Source: Bradysia coprophila
Taxonomy: Eukaryota > Arthropoda > Insecta > Diptera > Sciaridae
DNA: 64,000 nucleotides
Direction: 5' to 3'
Assembly: GCF_014529535.1 (NCBI RefSeq)
Contig: NW_023503307.1
Location: forward strand, 2,535,739-2,599,738
The first letter of the stretch is position 1; the number at the start of each line of letters is the position of its first letter. The translations under genes and the position numbers were made by a program. Shown one piece after another: positions 35,793 through 47,465 of the stretch. Below the pieces are notes generated by a model that was given only the letters and a program-made list of their open reading frames with translations, made no database searches and was not told the origin of the DNA.

Positions 35793-35829
35793 TATATAAA
35801 TGATAAAACATCGATATAACAAATCAGTT
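35793..35829 (+). promoter_or_regulatory. core promoter of first P450 gene
   Basis: TATATAAA at 35793-35800 is followed by an insect-type initiator TCAGTT at 35824-35829, with its A 33 bp after the first T of the TATA box. This predicts a 5' UTR of about 86 nt before the ATG at 35912. Another TATA-like site (tatataaaag near 35563) lies further upstream and is less well placed. Confidence 0.6.
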
Positions 35830-35911
35830 AGCGCAGTAAGTAAGTTGATAGCGTTCGATACCTTCACGGAAAAGCGTCGCAACGAATCGGAACGCGTAGT
35901 ACAAATTGAAA

Positions 35912-38418
35912 ATGGCAACCCAACAAATTGTCGAAGGTGCTCAGATGGGATACGTGTTTCCCTTGATGTTACCATTGATCACCGCTTCGGTTGTGCTATC
36001 TTTGTTTTATTATTGGATGCAAAATAGACGCATTGCCAAATTGGGAAATTTAATACCCGGTAAACCAGAGCTGTGAATTTCATCTATTGTGCAATTGTGT
36101 GTTAACTCGGAAACAATTTTTCATAAATTCGCAGGACCTCCCACACTGCCACTGTTAGGAAATGCTCATATTGTAATTGGAAAGAATCATAATGGTGAGC
36201 TTTTGTATTCCAAAAAGGATTTGTTCAACCATTGACATGATTCAATATCTAGAAATTATGGAGCTTGCTCTGAAGCTGGGAAAGAAATATACAAACGTGG
36301 CGAGAGTTTGGATCGGTCCGAAACTGGTGGTCATTTTGACGAATCCATCGGACATTGAGATTATATTGAACAGCAACGTCTATATTCAAAAGTCGGACGA
36401 ATATCGTTTCTTCAAACCATGGTTGGGCAACGGTCTGTTAATCAGCAACGGTGATCATTGGCGATCCCATCGTAAGTTGATTGCTCCAGCTTTTCATCAG
36501 AACGTGCTGAAATCGTTCGTGGGAACGTTTAACAGCAACAGTCTGAATGTGGTGAAACGAATGGAGAAAGAGGTGGGCAAAGTGTTTGACATTCATGATT
36601 ACATGAGTGAAACAACGGTGGACATATTGCTAGGTATGTCCTGAGTCTGAGGTGGTAGAAATTGTGGAAAGTGAATTGATAAAATTTGTTTAGAAACGGC
36701 AATGGGTCACAAACGAATGGGAGAAAATGACGATGGATTTAAATATGCCATGGCTGTTATGAAGTAAGTTTTGCCAAATATATCTCTTATGTTCTCCCAA
36801 AAATTAAAAAAAAAATGTCTTTCACAACAGAATGTGCGATATTTTACACGCTCGACACATTAAAGCCTATCTGAGATTCGATTCTGTTTTCAATTTGACA
36901 AACGTGAAAAAACAGCAGGAAAAACTGCTATCAATAATTCATGGCTTAACCAAAAGGGTATGTTCTACCATAATTGTCTATTTATGTGCCAAAGGTAATG
37001 CGACGCAAAAATTTAATCGAATTCCATTTTTTAACACACCGCAAACAAAAAAGGTTATCAAGGAGAAAAAAGCGCTTTACGAAAAAAATCTGAGCGAAGG
37101 TAATGTTCCATCGCCATCACTAGCCGAAATTATTGCCGATGATTATGTGGAAAAAACACCAACAAAAAAAGTCGAAGGTCTTCGTGACGATCTGGATGAT
37201 ATTGATGAGAATGATGTCGGTAAGGTTGCTTCATTTCATCCTTTGCGGGTATATTATTCACGGTAGATTTGAAACGTAAACAGCTTTTAAGAAAATAGAG
37301 AGAAGAAAAAAATGCAGCCCCGGAATAAGAAAACATTGTACGAAAAATTAAATGAGCTGTGACTAATCGCTTGATCCATTCGCAGATACATTTAATAGAC
37401 TTTTGTTTAGCAGAAATTCCAGTGCTACATTATATACACAACACACACTCACATCCCTTTTTTTCTTTCACGATAACATTTCATGTTTGCTGTTTAAATC
37501 ATTTTCACGAAACGAATCCTTAATACAGTCGATTAAATATATTTATAAAAAAAATTACATTAAATTAGGTGAGAAACGTCGGCTTGCTTTCCTCGACCTG
37601 ATGATCGAAGCGGCAAAAAATGGTGCAAATTTGAATGATGATGAAATCAAAGAGGAAGTGGATACTATCATGTTCGAGGTACTTACAGCTCTTAGCAATT
37701 AAGATGATTTATTAACGGCCGTTCTCACTAACAATCGTGTCTAATTAAAAACAAAAAGGGACACGATACAACAGCAGCCGGTTCCAGTTTCGCCCTATGT
37801 TTGATGGCAATACATCAGGATGTGCAATCCCGTGTCTATAAAGAGCTAAAGTCAATATTCGGCGATTCGTCGAGGGAATGTACATTCGCCGATACGATGG
37901 AAATGAAATACTTGGAAAGGGTTATACTCGAATCGCTCCGTATGTACCCTCCAGTTCCGATGATCGCCCGGAAGATCAATGAAGACGTGCAATTGGCATC
38001 CGAAAACTATGTACTTCCTGCCGGATGTACCGTTGTTATCGGTACATTTAAAGTACACAGACGAGAAGATATCTATCCGAATCCGGAAGTTTTCAATCCG
38101 GACAACTTTTTGCCGGAACGAACCCAGAATCGACACTATTACAGTTTCATACCGTTTAGTGCCGGACCGAGGAGTTGTGTGTAAGTATTTAATTGATTTC
38201 ATTGTTAGAAATGAGTTTTATGGAGCTGTGTGTGTTCTTCAAACATTTTCAGAGGTCGCAAGTACGCGATGATCAAGTTGAAAATTCTGATTTCAACCAT
38301 ATTGAGAAACTACAGGGTCAAGTCCAATTTGAAGGAGAGCGATTTTCGGCTTCAAGGAGACATTATATTGAAGCGGTCTGATGGGTTCAGGATCGAAATA
38401 GAGCCAAGGGTTGGTTGA
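35912..38418 (+). CDS. cytochrome P450, CYP4 family, 9 exons
   Basis: Exons: 35912-36059, 36135-36194, 36253-36633, 36694-36763, 36831-36957, 37054-37219, 37569-37678, 37759-38180 and 38253-38418; 549 aa with closed phases. An N-terminal membrane anchor (about residues 15-37) is followed by a proline-rich hinge [10 protein letters not shown]. The helix C motif WRSHRKL starts at W139. The CYP4 signature [13 protein letters not shown] spans the I helix (T358/T359). ESLR is at 412-415, and the haem loop is [10 protein letters not shown] with the iron-binding Cys at 494. All catalytic marks are present, so an active ER-bound monooxygenase is expected. CYP4 enzymes typically hydroxylate fatty acids, hormones or foreign compounds; the substrate here is not predictable. 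The block [19 protein letters not shown] resembles CYP4C-type enzymes (from memory of the family, not an alignment). The 96-bp intron 36958-37053 has no in-frame stop; the second P450 supports its removal. A tandem relative lies 6.5 kb downstream. Confidence 0.92.
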
Positions 38419-38476
38419 TTTAAATTAATTGGACAAATTATCTTTTTCTATTTTAAATAATCGAATATCTACAGAA

Positions 38477-38482
38477 AATAAA
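38477..38482 (+). promoter_or_regulatory. poly(A) signal of first P450 gene
   Basis: AATAAA 59 bp after the stop codon. Confidence 0.55.
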
Positions 38483-39079
38483 ATCGAAAAATGTGCAATT
38501 TTCAGTCGAGTCAAATTGTATAAAACGTCATCGAGCTCGGAAAGATACTAGTGACTCTATTAGGCGTTTTGTTGGACTGGAATAAAATGTGTTCTTCAAT
38601 TGATTAGATGGATGGCTGAAATAAATCAATAATGTAAAACAAAACGAAACTTGTCGGCACAAACGTACTTACTACGTCCGACTCGTTTTTGTTGCATATT
38701 ACTGGTTTATTCATCCACCCACTGTAATTCATTTTTGGAACAGGACGTTAACTAATTCAACAAAACGTGTAACAAATTCGCTTGTATGTTTTACGTGCTG
38801 AATTGCGTGAATTCGTGTTGACCAGTGCACATTTTTCACATTTATTTTCTGTATAGTAACATAAAGTACACAAATATACGATATAGTCGAATGTATTGCA
38901 CGATTCTGTAAAAAAATACAAAAATTTTCTTACGATCTCATTGTTAACTTTTGCAAATGAACTAATTGAACGGTATTGGACGATCTATTTTTAAAATAAG
39001 AATTAAACGATTTGTAATAATGATATTTTTGTGATTTTTTTAATTTGGACAATGGTAATCCAAACATCCGGAAGGCTAT
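38483..39079. other. gene-free stretch
   Basis: AT-rich sequence with nothing recognisable. Confidence 0.4.
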
Positions 39080-39285
39080 GCCATCTATTATCGATAAAGC
39101 CGACAAAAATATGCTATGAGCTTGGTCTTATGTGATTTTATATAGATAAAAGTATGACAAAACTATTGAAGTAAAAGATTTTCTATCAATCTGTTGAAAA
39201 TACTTCGATCAAAAGAAGTACTAGACTCGAAAACTGACAAAATGGTTACCATCTGTAAAAGGTCAATAGAAACAACCTCCAGGTA
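39080..39285 (-). repeat. dispersed repeat, family C copy
   Basis: Begins ccatctattatcgataaag and continues with attgaagtaaaagatttt, then caatctgttg and atacttcgatcaa. This is the same order as at 33588-33790, i.e. the reverse complement of 23086-23255. Confidence 0.6.
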
Positions 39286-41734
39286 CATGATAAGCCTATT
39301 CCGTTTTATATTTGCATACTCACTGAGTATTACTCAGCGATACACTCCGTTGATAGTGTAAGCAAATCAGAGCTGGTTCATCATTGCAAAAGTTTATCCG
39401 TTTGTCCATAACAATAATCCAGATTTTCCTCTTCTGTCCTTCCGTCTTGTCAATGGACATCTAAATTATATCAGAATTATATCTTTAAAAAACCAAAGGA
39501 AAACAAAATGGTTAAGGCGACGTGCCTGTATGGTCGGTCTACTGCTTCTTGTTCCCTTATCAGACGAACGAAATTTTTGAAAATTTTCTTCGCTGGTTTC
39601 CACTATAACTCGAGTAATTCTTAACCGATCATAGTTCTGTGGATGTACTACCTGCTGTCTAAGAATATGCAGAAGGATTCTTCAAAATTGATAATGAACT
39701 CAACGGTCGTGACTATATAATATCCTCAAGTGAAGTCCTTCTGTAAAAATGCCAATCAGCTACTAATTTCGAAATAATTTGAAAACTGCACTTTTCAACA
39801 TTATTATGCAATTTGGCCAGACATTAAAAACCACTTATCATTTTCCAGATGTGGTATACGCTACGCACAGTTCAAAATCAAAGACAAAATCACTTTAACG
39901 TGTCTCCTAGAGAACACTATGTTTTCGTAATCATAAAACATGACATAATATACTTAACATAAAAAACAACAAATGCAAACTTCCTGTTTAGCTATTAGTG
40001 TTAGCCACTTGGAATCCATTTAATTTACAATGGATCGTATTTCATTTGATTTTTTTTTTGTCTGTTTAATGAGATCGACATTTTGATAGATTTTTTTGTG
40101 TGCTTCTTTCTTCGTCATTCATTTTCAAGTATATGGATTTAGGCTTATTTGAATCTCCGTACATTCGGTTGTGTGTATGAATACGCTACGTATATCGGAA
40201 AAACTATGCGTTTAATACAAACCAAATAATGCTGAATAAGGCATTTTCACACGTACAGGATATAAAAACTCTCCTCAATACGCGCATGCATATAGTTATC
40301 GTTCCGTCTGTTTATTTTCACATTTCGAAACCGAATATGTCGTCAACAGTTGTCGCTTACTACTGTGACCATGAAAATCCGTCTCCGACGACTTTTAATT
40401 GGTCATCAGGGAAATTAAGAAATTTGTGTTAAGAAGGGTAGGCTTCAGTTAATGCGTGGGTAATATTTATGTAGGCTAAAGAAATAGTCTACACTTTGCT
40501 ACTAATTGAAGGCCTCGTGTTGGAGTCAGCAACATTTCGACCCTTAATAAATTGTCTCAATGCGACAAGAGGATTTAGAATTTATTTAGAAAGACGTACA
40601 TTAATATGTGAACGTGAACAGAATAAGAGAGAATGTAATGAAAACACACATTGATGAAATTTCTATTAAACAGGTATACTGGTACGAATTTATATGAACT
40701 TTACCTTATTATACGTAGATACGGTTTGTTGCGTTGATTGCCTGAAAAACAAGTGTGTTTACCAGTACGATACCGCTTCATACCATCGCCAACAGAGTAT
40801 ATTATATAGTGATGCGTGCATACGGTTATACATACGGTGAAAATATACCTAAATGTCTTGACATTGAGTAGGAAGTGGGAGGTTTATAAAAAGAGTTTAA
40901 TGAATGTAAAAGAAGGAAGACGGGTCGCGTGTCGGTCGTGTGTCATCTTTATGTTACGGTATGGTTATTTGAACATCAATAAAAATTACACACATGTGTG
41001 CTTTATGTATGTATTGTATAATGTCCTGTGTGTTTCGTAAAAATTTAATTTTACGCGATCTGATCAGCAGACAATTAATTTTTGTTCGGAACAAAGGTAA
41101 AACCGGAACTTCAATTAAAATAATTTTTTTAAATATTTTTCTTGAAATATACTGAGTACGGGTCACCTTTCGTTTTGTTTTCAGAACATTATAGAGACGT
41201 AGATCATGATTATGAAGAGTGGAATTTTGTTGTTATGTAAAATATTTACATGGCCCATAGTCAGAGAGTGGACTGAAAGAAGCAATTGAAGAACAAAACT
41301 CTTTTCACATAGACGTTACAAGATTATTCATTTTCAAATCGATGCACTCAAAACTCAACAAATGAGGCCCACGAACTTACATTATTTGGAATTGTCGTTA
41401 GATTATCTAACACGGTGATTTGTCTTTGAACCTAATAACTAAAGATACCATATTTACAATATACTATGAAGATACTATCAACCTCTACCTGTCATATGAT
41501 ATCACATGAAGTCAATCGATAACTTGAAGTGATGAAACAGATATCTCTGTCACTTCTGAGAAAAATATCCTGACAAAATCTTTTACGTCATTAACTGTAC
41601 CATACATTTTGCTGTATGGGAATGCTGTTTGGAAACGAAGGCAAGATCTTTTACTAGAATAAAGGTACTTCATCAGAAAATAGAGCGCAAACAACGAAAA
41701 ACTGACAAAATTGGTGACGCCTATATTCTAGAAT
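39286..41734. other. gene-free stretch between P450 genes
   Basis: No supported gene. The short frames at 40229-40432 and 40816-41040 have no recognisable content. Confidence 0.4.
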
Positions 41735-41945
41735 GGTCACTAGCGACTCTGGCAGCCCTTGACGAGAAACAAAGATTGGTATGAAAAAATTGAAGAAAGT
41801 TCGCTAGTTGGGTCAGCGCAGATAGAAGTCCAAATATCAGTTCTACATTGAACTTTAATCGGATTATCAATTCTAAAATGCTAACACTATGCATGAAACA
41901 GAATATAGGCACTTCTTGGCATCGGACTCTCGAGTGAAGATGCCT
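41735..41945 (+). repeat. left arm of fold-back element, family D
   Basis: Shares cccttgacgagaaacaaaga, aagttcgct and catcggactctcga, in the same order, with the reverse complement of 44205-44370. The arms flank the LINE fragment. Confidence 0.6.
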
Positions 41946-41954
41946 CAAAGATTT

Positions 41955-42520
41955 TTTAGATTTTTTTTGATAAAATTTGCGCTGTCGAAAAAATTTGGGA
42001 GAGTGAAAGAGTTGTAGCTAATGACATGATGGAACTACTTTGCAAAAAGGTCGCAAGAAAAGTTGGTGTCCTGGTCAGGCTCTCGAAGTATTTGACATTT
42101 GAAGCCAAATGCAACATCTACCGATCAGTCATAGCTCCTCACTTCGATTATTGTTCGACCATCCTATTTCTGAGCTGCGAAGAAGAATTCAAAAAACTTC
42201 AAAAACTGCAAAATCGGGCGATGCGAGTTGTGCTGGGGTGCAGTAAGTACACATCAATCAAAATGATGCTGCAGACGCTGAACTGGCTAAGCGTGAAACA
42301 AAGAATATACAAAACAACATTCACGTTCATCCACCGTTTAAAGTCCGGGAAATTGCCACAATACTTGAGCGAATTGGCTACATACAGAAGAGACATCCAC
42401 AATTACTCAACCAGATCGAGGGATGACTTTCACCTATATCGCATTGGATCAGTGAGTGGGAGTAATTATCTGTTCCATAAAGGTTTTAAAATGTACAATG
42501 ACCTGCCAAATGACATTAAG
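41955..42520 (+). mobile_element. LINE fragment, 5' portion (RT C-terminal region)
   Basis: One open frame from about 41964 encodes the segment after the RT catalytic core of a jockey/CR1-like LINE. Marks are NIYRSVIAPHFDYCSTI, KLQKLQNRAMRVVLGC and MLQTLNWLSVKQR. The frame is intact up to LPNDIK, where a DNA transposon (42521-43944) interrupts it. The RT active-site motif is absent, so the copy was 5'-truncated on insertion and cannot be mobile alone. Confidence 0.85.
42513..42520 (+). repeat. 8-bp target duplication, left
   Basis: acattaag directly before the CAGGGGCG end, identical to 43945-43952. Confidence 0.85.
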
Positions 42521-43944
42521 CAGGGGCGCCGACTTGTGTTTTGGTTGTTGGGTGCGAGATCTCTGTACAGTGATTTTCACGATAGCGAATCTAGCAACTT
42601 AATTTAATATCAAGAGAAAGTGCAAGACCTGGTTCTCAGTGATTTGTAAATCTAACAGAGAAATATGTATTCTCCCATCGTAGTAATAATATAGTCGAGA
42701 AATCGAAAGCTAAGAACAAACTATAACAAAAGGGCGCATGAGTGCGTACAGAGGTTTTCCTTTAAGAAATTGCCTGTCTAAACCGAACCAAAAACTCTAG
42801 TTTTCCAGCAGAACGTCATAAAATAAGGCTACATTCGTCCAAATAGATAGGGTTCGCCAAAAAACTAAAATGAAGTGATCGTATTGCAATCCAGATTGAG
42901 TCAATAATGTCTAAGTCGTACTTGTAGAACATACTTCTTCATGAAAATATTACGGAATAACTACATTCACTTAATTTTGTTCAAGCCTTCTTTTGACAAT
43001 CTAACTTCATTTTATATAATATTTTGGTGGAAAATTTGAGTTGAAATTTCCGGTTTTTCGTCTCTATTCTGGACATGTATATCGACATTAGAGAAAAATT
43101 GCTCGTATGCATGTTTTCCATTTTTTATGCAACTGTCGTCTAATGGTCGGAGTGGTTCAGGTAAAGTAAAACTTGAATCGGAATCTCATTTACCTGATCT
43201 TAACAGGGTGGCTTCCGGTTAAAGAAAATGAAACTGGCCTGAAAAAATCAGGTTGGCTCGAAAGTAGTTTCAGGTTGACTTCCATTTTGACAACAAGTCA
43301 AAAAGTTAACATTTCAGGTTTCAGCTTATACTTACAAGTCGTACTCGTACCCAATCCAGGTCGCCCTCGCCCTGACCAAAAGTCCTGACATACTATTTCT
43401 TTTTCATGCTTGCTATGGGAACCGAAAGTAAAAATGTCAATTTTGAGGGGCGAAAGTAAACATTTTTCTACTTTCGGTTCCCATAGCAAGCATGAAAAAC
43501 TCAATACGTCACATGGAAAAGTACTTTCGGACCTTTGTCCTTGTGACGTAAATGACTATTTCTACAAAAGTATTCTTCATAGCCTTTGTCATATTCCTCG
43601 TATGATTTTATTTTTAAACATATCGTCTGTAATATAGATGACGATTTCTGCACGTTTCTTCTCGGTTCTACATTAGGAAAGTGCTGAAGTGGAACACCAA
43701 GCTAAGACAAAACTAATACAAAAACTACAATTCCAGACAACTCACACAGAAACGTGATTATTATTGCTTGTGAAGGTTCGAAAAATGTCTGAAGGCTTTT
43801 TTTGTTTCAATTCAGAAACAGTGGCAATAATGTTAGTTTATTTAATTAAGAAAAATATCAAATATCTGTTGGGTGCTACGCACCCAACGAATCTTGGTGT
43901 CGGGTGCTTGAGCACCCAACGCCACCTAGAAGTCGGCGCCCCTG
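42521..43944. mobile_element. hAT-like non-autonomous DNA transposon, 1424 bp
   Basis: The ends are caggggcgccgactt and aagtcggcgcccctg. A second inverted block gttgggtgc/gcacccaac lies about 12 bp further in. The flanks are a perfect 8-bp duplication, acattaag. End sequence and duplication length fit the hAT superfamily. The sub-terminal part repeats gggtgc...gcaccc palindromes (43870-43920). There is no transposase frame. A secondary hairpin lies at 43400-43499. Confidence 0.85.
43400..43499. repeat. hairpin inside the hAT-like element
   Basis: The left arm ttttcatgcttgctatggga and accgaaagta match the right arm tactttcggt and tcccatagcaagcatgaaaa. Arms are about 38 bp around a 22-bp loop. 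It may be a further nested small element. Confidence 0.7.
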
Positions 43945-43952
43945 ACATTAAG

Positions 43953-44135
43953 AAAGAGACAAGTGAGAATTTATTTAAGAGAAAATTGATTGAACGATTA
44001 CAGGTGATATACCAGATGTAAATTATGATTGTCTTTAAACCAATTGTTTGTCAAATTTTCTTGTTGTGATATTATGTAAATTATTGTGTATTAGTAGCTG
44101 AAGCTAAATAAATGATTTCAATTCAATTCAATATC
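43953..44135 (+). mobile_element. LINE fragment, 3' portion
   Basis: Continues the frame broken at 42520 (peptide KETSENLFKRKLIERLQ, then a stop) and a short 3' UTR. It ends in an attcaattcaat tail at about 44118-44133, typical of LINEs with short tandem 3' tails. Confidence 0.75.
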
Positions 44136-44204
44136 CAGTTACATCAACAACTTCTTCACTTTTCTTTTTTTGGCAAAGCAAACTTCATCTAAATTATGTT
44201 TCTT

Positions 44205-44370
44205 TCAGGCAGTCGAGAGTCCGATGTCAACAAGTGCGTTTATCATGTTTGTGAAGCCTTTAAACCGATTTCCAAAGTCCATCAAGCGAACTTTTTTACA
44301 TTTTTTAAAGTTCTATCTTTGTTTCTCGTCAAGGGCTTTCAGAATCACAAGGGTGTCCCGAAAAAGTTTG
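44205..44370 (-). repeat. right arm of fold-back element, family D
   Basis: Reverse complement of 41735-41945 in its main blocks (tcgagagtccgatg, agcgaactt, tctttgtttctcgtcaaggg). The two overlapping frames here are by-products of the repeat. Confidence 0.6.
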
Positions 44371-44784
44371 TCCACCCTAATTTACACGTCAACGGATGTT
44401 TCCTATAAAAAGTAACACTATAGCAAGAGCATATCACTTAATTATCTCGCCGCTATCGATAACCGATAACATAATCGTCCGTAAACGGCAAGGAAATTTT
44501 AATTTACCGTTAATTTTGTGTAACTGGAACAGAGATTGCAAATGCAAATGACATGCACAAAATCGTATTTTCACAAAAAATGAAATTCTTTCCGGTTCTT
44601 CTTGCCGAATTCATTTACTCGTATAAGTCACGGTTTCTGACCGTAATTGTGTTTATAAGGAAACAATAAGTTAAATAAATTAAATTAATCAAAAATAAAA
44701 TACAAATAAAATACGTCAATGCATTGATACATTAGTACTATTGTGTTCCAAGATACCTAGCCGTTGCGAACGTGAAATAAATTT

Positions 44785-44826
44785 TATATAAATTACAAAC
44801 GAAAAATCGGATACAAGTCATTCAGT
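44785..44826 (+). promoter_or_regulatory. candidate core promoter of second P450 gene
   Basis: TATATAAA at 44785-44792, with initiator-like TCATTCAGT at 44818-44826 and the ATG at 44872. The layout is similar to the first P450, although the TATA-to-TCAGT spacing is a few bases longer. The overlapping TCATT is better spaced. Confidence 0.45.
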
Positions 44827-44871
44827 AATTGTTTTGGGTCGGAATCGGTGTGTTAGTCTGCTTCTCCAATA

Positions 44872-47017
44872 ATGTCGTTAGCCTACGAAATAGATAACAC
44901 GAAACCAAATAGCTCTCAAATGCAATTTTACATCCTGGTTACTTGCACGGTCTTGATTTTGTATTTGATATCATGGCTTCAGCAAAATTCGAGAACATGG
45001 AAAATGGGAATGAAAATTCCGGGACCAGTACCTCTACCACTTTTCGGAAATGCCTTATTGGCTCTATCGTTTAACAATAAAGGTACAGAAAAAAAACTTT
45101 GTATTGCTTGGTACTGACCAGCAACACAACATCATCCACATTAAATCTGCATTTCATGTTAATCTCGTAATTTCAAAGCAATATTCAAACGTGCCTTGGA
45201 TCTGGGACTAATCTATGGAGACGTTGTCAGAGGATTTCTGGGCAGCAGATTGTTCGTTTTTCTAACACACCCTGACGACATTGAAATAATACTGAATAGC
45301 AACACTCATTTGGATAAATCGACCGACTACAATTTCTTTAAGCCATGGCTGGGCGACGGATTATTGATAAGTAGTGGTGAAAAATGGCGATCGCATCGAA
45401 AACTTATAGCAACGGCATTCCATCAGAATGTTCTGAAAACATTTGTGAGCACTTTTAATGAAAACAGTTTGAAAACCGTCGTTAGACTGAAAAAGGAACT
45501 GGGAAAGGAAATCGACATTCACGATTATATGAGCGAAACAACCGTTGACATTTTACTGGGTGAGTTTCTCGTAACACGAAACGTTTTAATTGTTGTGTTT
45601 TTTGTGATACAATTAAATACAAAACTAACTTCAGAGACGGCAATGGGTCATCCAAGAACCCATGATGATAAAGAAGGATATAATTACGCAATGGCAGTGA
45701 TGAAGTTCGTGACTTTGGTATTTTATTGATGTGATCAAAAATGTTGATTTACAATTCGTTAACAGATTGTGTGATATTTTGCATCTACGGCACCGTACCT
45801 TCTATTATCGGTTCAATGCTCTTTTCAATTTTTCATTGTTGAAAGCAAAGCAAGACAAACTCATTTCAATTATTCATGGCCTGACCGGAAAAGTCTTTGC
45901 CAATAAAAAAAAAATCTTCGCGCAAAATATGGCTGAAGGAAATATTCCTCTACCAACGTTTGTCGATGTCATCAATAATAACAACACCGTCCCTGATGTT
46001 TCGTCTAAAGCGGATGGCCTTCGAGATGATCTTGACGATCAGGATCAGTACGATGTTGGCATTAAACGTCGTCTAGCTTTTCTTGATCTAATGATTGAGT
46101 CTGCTTATCATGGTGCTGAATTAACTGACGCTGAAATAAAAGAAGAGGTCGACACGATCATGTTTGAAGGTCAATTAACATATTTATTGCTACAGCAATC
46201 CCGATCCAATTAAAGATTTATCTTTCGAAATGAAGGTCATGATACGACCGCTGCTGGATCGAGCTTTGTACTCTGTTTGCTCGGAATTCACCTCGATATT
46301 CAAAGGTTGGTGTTCGAAGAACAACAGAATATTTTCGGGAACAGTGATAGGCGAGCAACCTTCAATGACACCCTTGAGATGAAATATTTGGAAAGAGTTA
46401 TTTTAGAGACATTAAGGTTAGCTTCGTATTTGTATTCCATGATAAACAGAGAATCAATTTCGGCTCCTTTGTTCTATTCCAAGACTGTATCCTCCGGTAC
46501 CCATTATTGCAAGACGTGTCAATGAGGACGTTAAGCTTGGTAAATGATTTTTATGATTCAATAATTAATCACTCATCTCATTCGTGTGCATATCGATAAC
46601 AGTGACAAATGATATTGTAATACCAGCTGGAGCAACAGTTGTTATAGGAACATTTAAGACGCATCGTCGATTCGACCTATATTATTATGCAGACAAATTC
46701 AATCCTGATAACTTCCTGCCGGAGCGTTGTCAAAATCGTCATTACTATGGCTACATTCCATTCTCTGCAGGACCCAGAAGCTGTGTGTAAGTATTAGAAA
46801 TATTTGAAGATAATAAAACATAGAGACAAACCGCGCTTGGCGTTATGTATGTTTCAGAGGTCGTAAATACGCAATGTTGAAATTGAAGATTCTTCTGTCG
46901 ACAATCATTCGTAACTTTAAAGTAACGTCTGACATTAGCGAAGACGACTTTCAACTCCAAGGCGACATTATTTTAAAGAGAGCCGATGGATTTCGAATCA
47001 AATTGGAAAACCGATGA
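44872..47017 (+). CDS. cytochrome P450, CYP4 family, 8 exons
   Basis: Exons: 44872-45082, 45179-45559, 45635-45704, 45766-46169, 46236-46416, 46484-46539, 46603-46786 and 46858-47017; 548 aa with closed phases. It has an N-terminal anchor (about residues 18-36), hinge IPGPVPLPLFGN, helix C WRSHRKL from W140, and CYP4 signature [13 protein letters not shown] (T359/T360). ETLR is at 413-416, with the Arg codon split by an intron. The haem loop is [10 protein letters not shown] with Cys495. From exon 2 on it aligns with the first P450 almost without gaps, so it is a tandem duplicate. Compared with that gene it lacks three introns (the hinge, KR/VI and DVG positions) and has two extra (in the ETLR Arg codon and before VTNDIVIPAG). 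The donor at 45705 (gttcgt) is weak, but its position equals the strong gtaagt donor of the relative. Activity is expected; the substrate is unknown. Confidence 0.92.
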
Positions 47018-47035
47018 TTTGTTAGTTCAGAGAAT

Positions 47036-47041
47036 AATAAA
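47036..47041 (+). promoter_or_regulatory. poly(A) signal of second P450 gene
   Basis: AATAAA only 19 bp after the stop, implying a very short 3' UTR. Confidence 0.55.
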
Positions 47042-47218
47042 GAAAGAAAATTGAAAATCTTTGATGAGTTTTGTGATGGAAATCTCGACCATAGACAGGT
47101 TGTGTGCTTGTGTGACATATTTAATTAATCTCACTGCTTAAGTCATATTCACAAAATTATATTGTCAAGAATCGTGATGTCCATCTGTTATCGACAACGA
47201 CGACCAATATAAGCGGGG

Positions 47219-47355
47219 GATTCGTGTGAATTTTGTTGATCCGAGGCGTATAGATGAAATAAACACACGAAAACGAGACCTTTCATTTTTATTCCATGCT
47301 ATGTAATGGATTTTACATGCTGAGAGCGTCGAAAGTAGTTCTTGAAATCGTTGTT
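47219..47355. repeat. dispersed repeat, family B copy
   Basis: Contains attcgtgtgaattttgttga, ccgaggcg, aataaacacacgaaaacgag and catgctgagagcgtcgaaag. It is followed about 260 bp later by a second copy in the same orientation. A short family C end (ccatctgttatcgacaacg) lies just before it at about 47181. Confidence 0.6.
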
Positions 47356-47465
47356 TACTCGTGATGTTGTATATTTCGCCTTCGGCTCAGCATTCAAACT
47401 CCACACTCTTGAAAACAACGATTTTTCGCACAAGTATGTAATCTACTATTACATTACTACAGATA

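Noticed and set aside
37852..38202. 116-codon minus-strand frame
   Set aside because: Antisense shadow of the P450 exon carrying ESLR and the haem loop.
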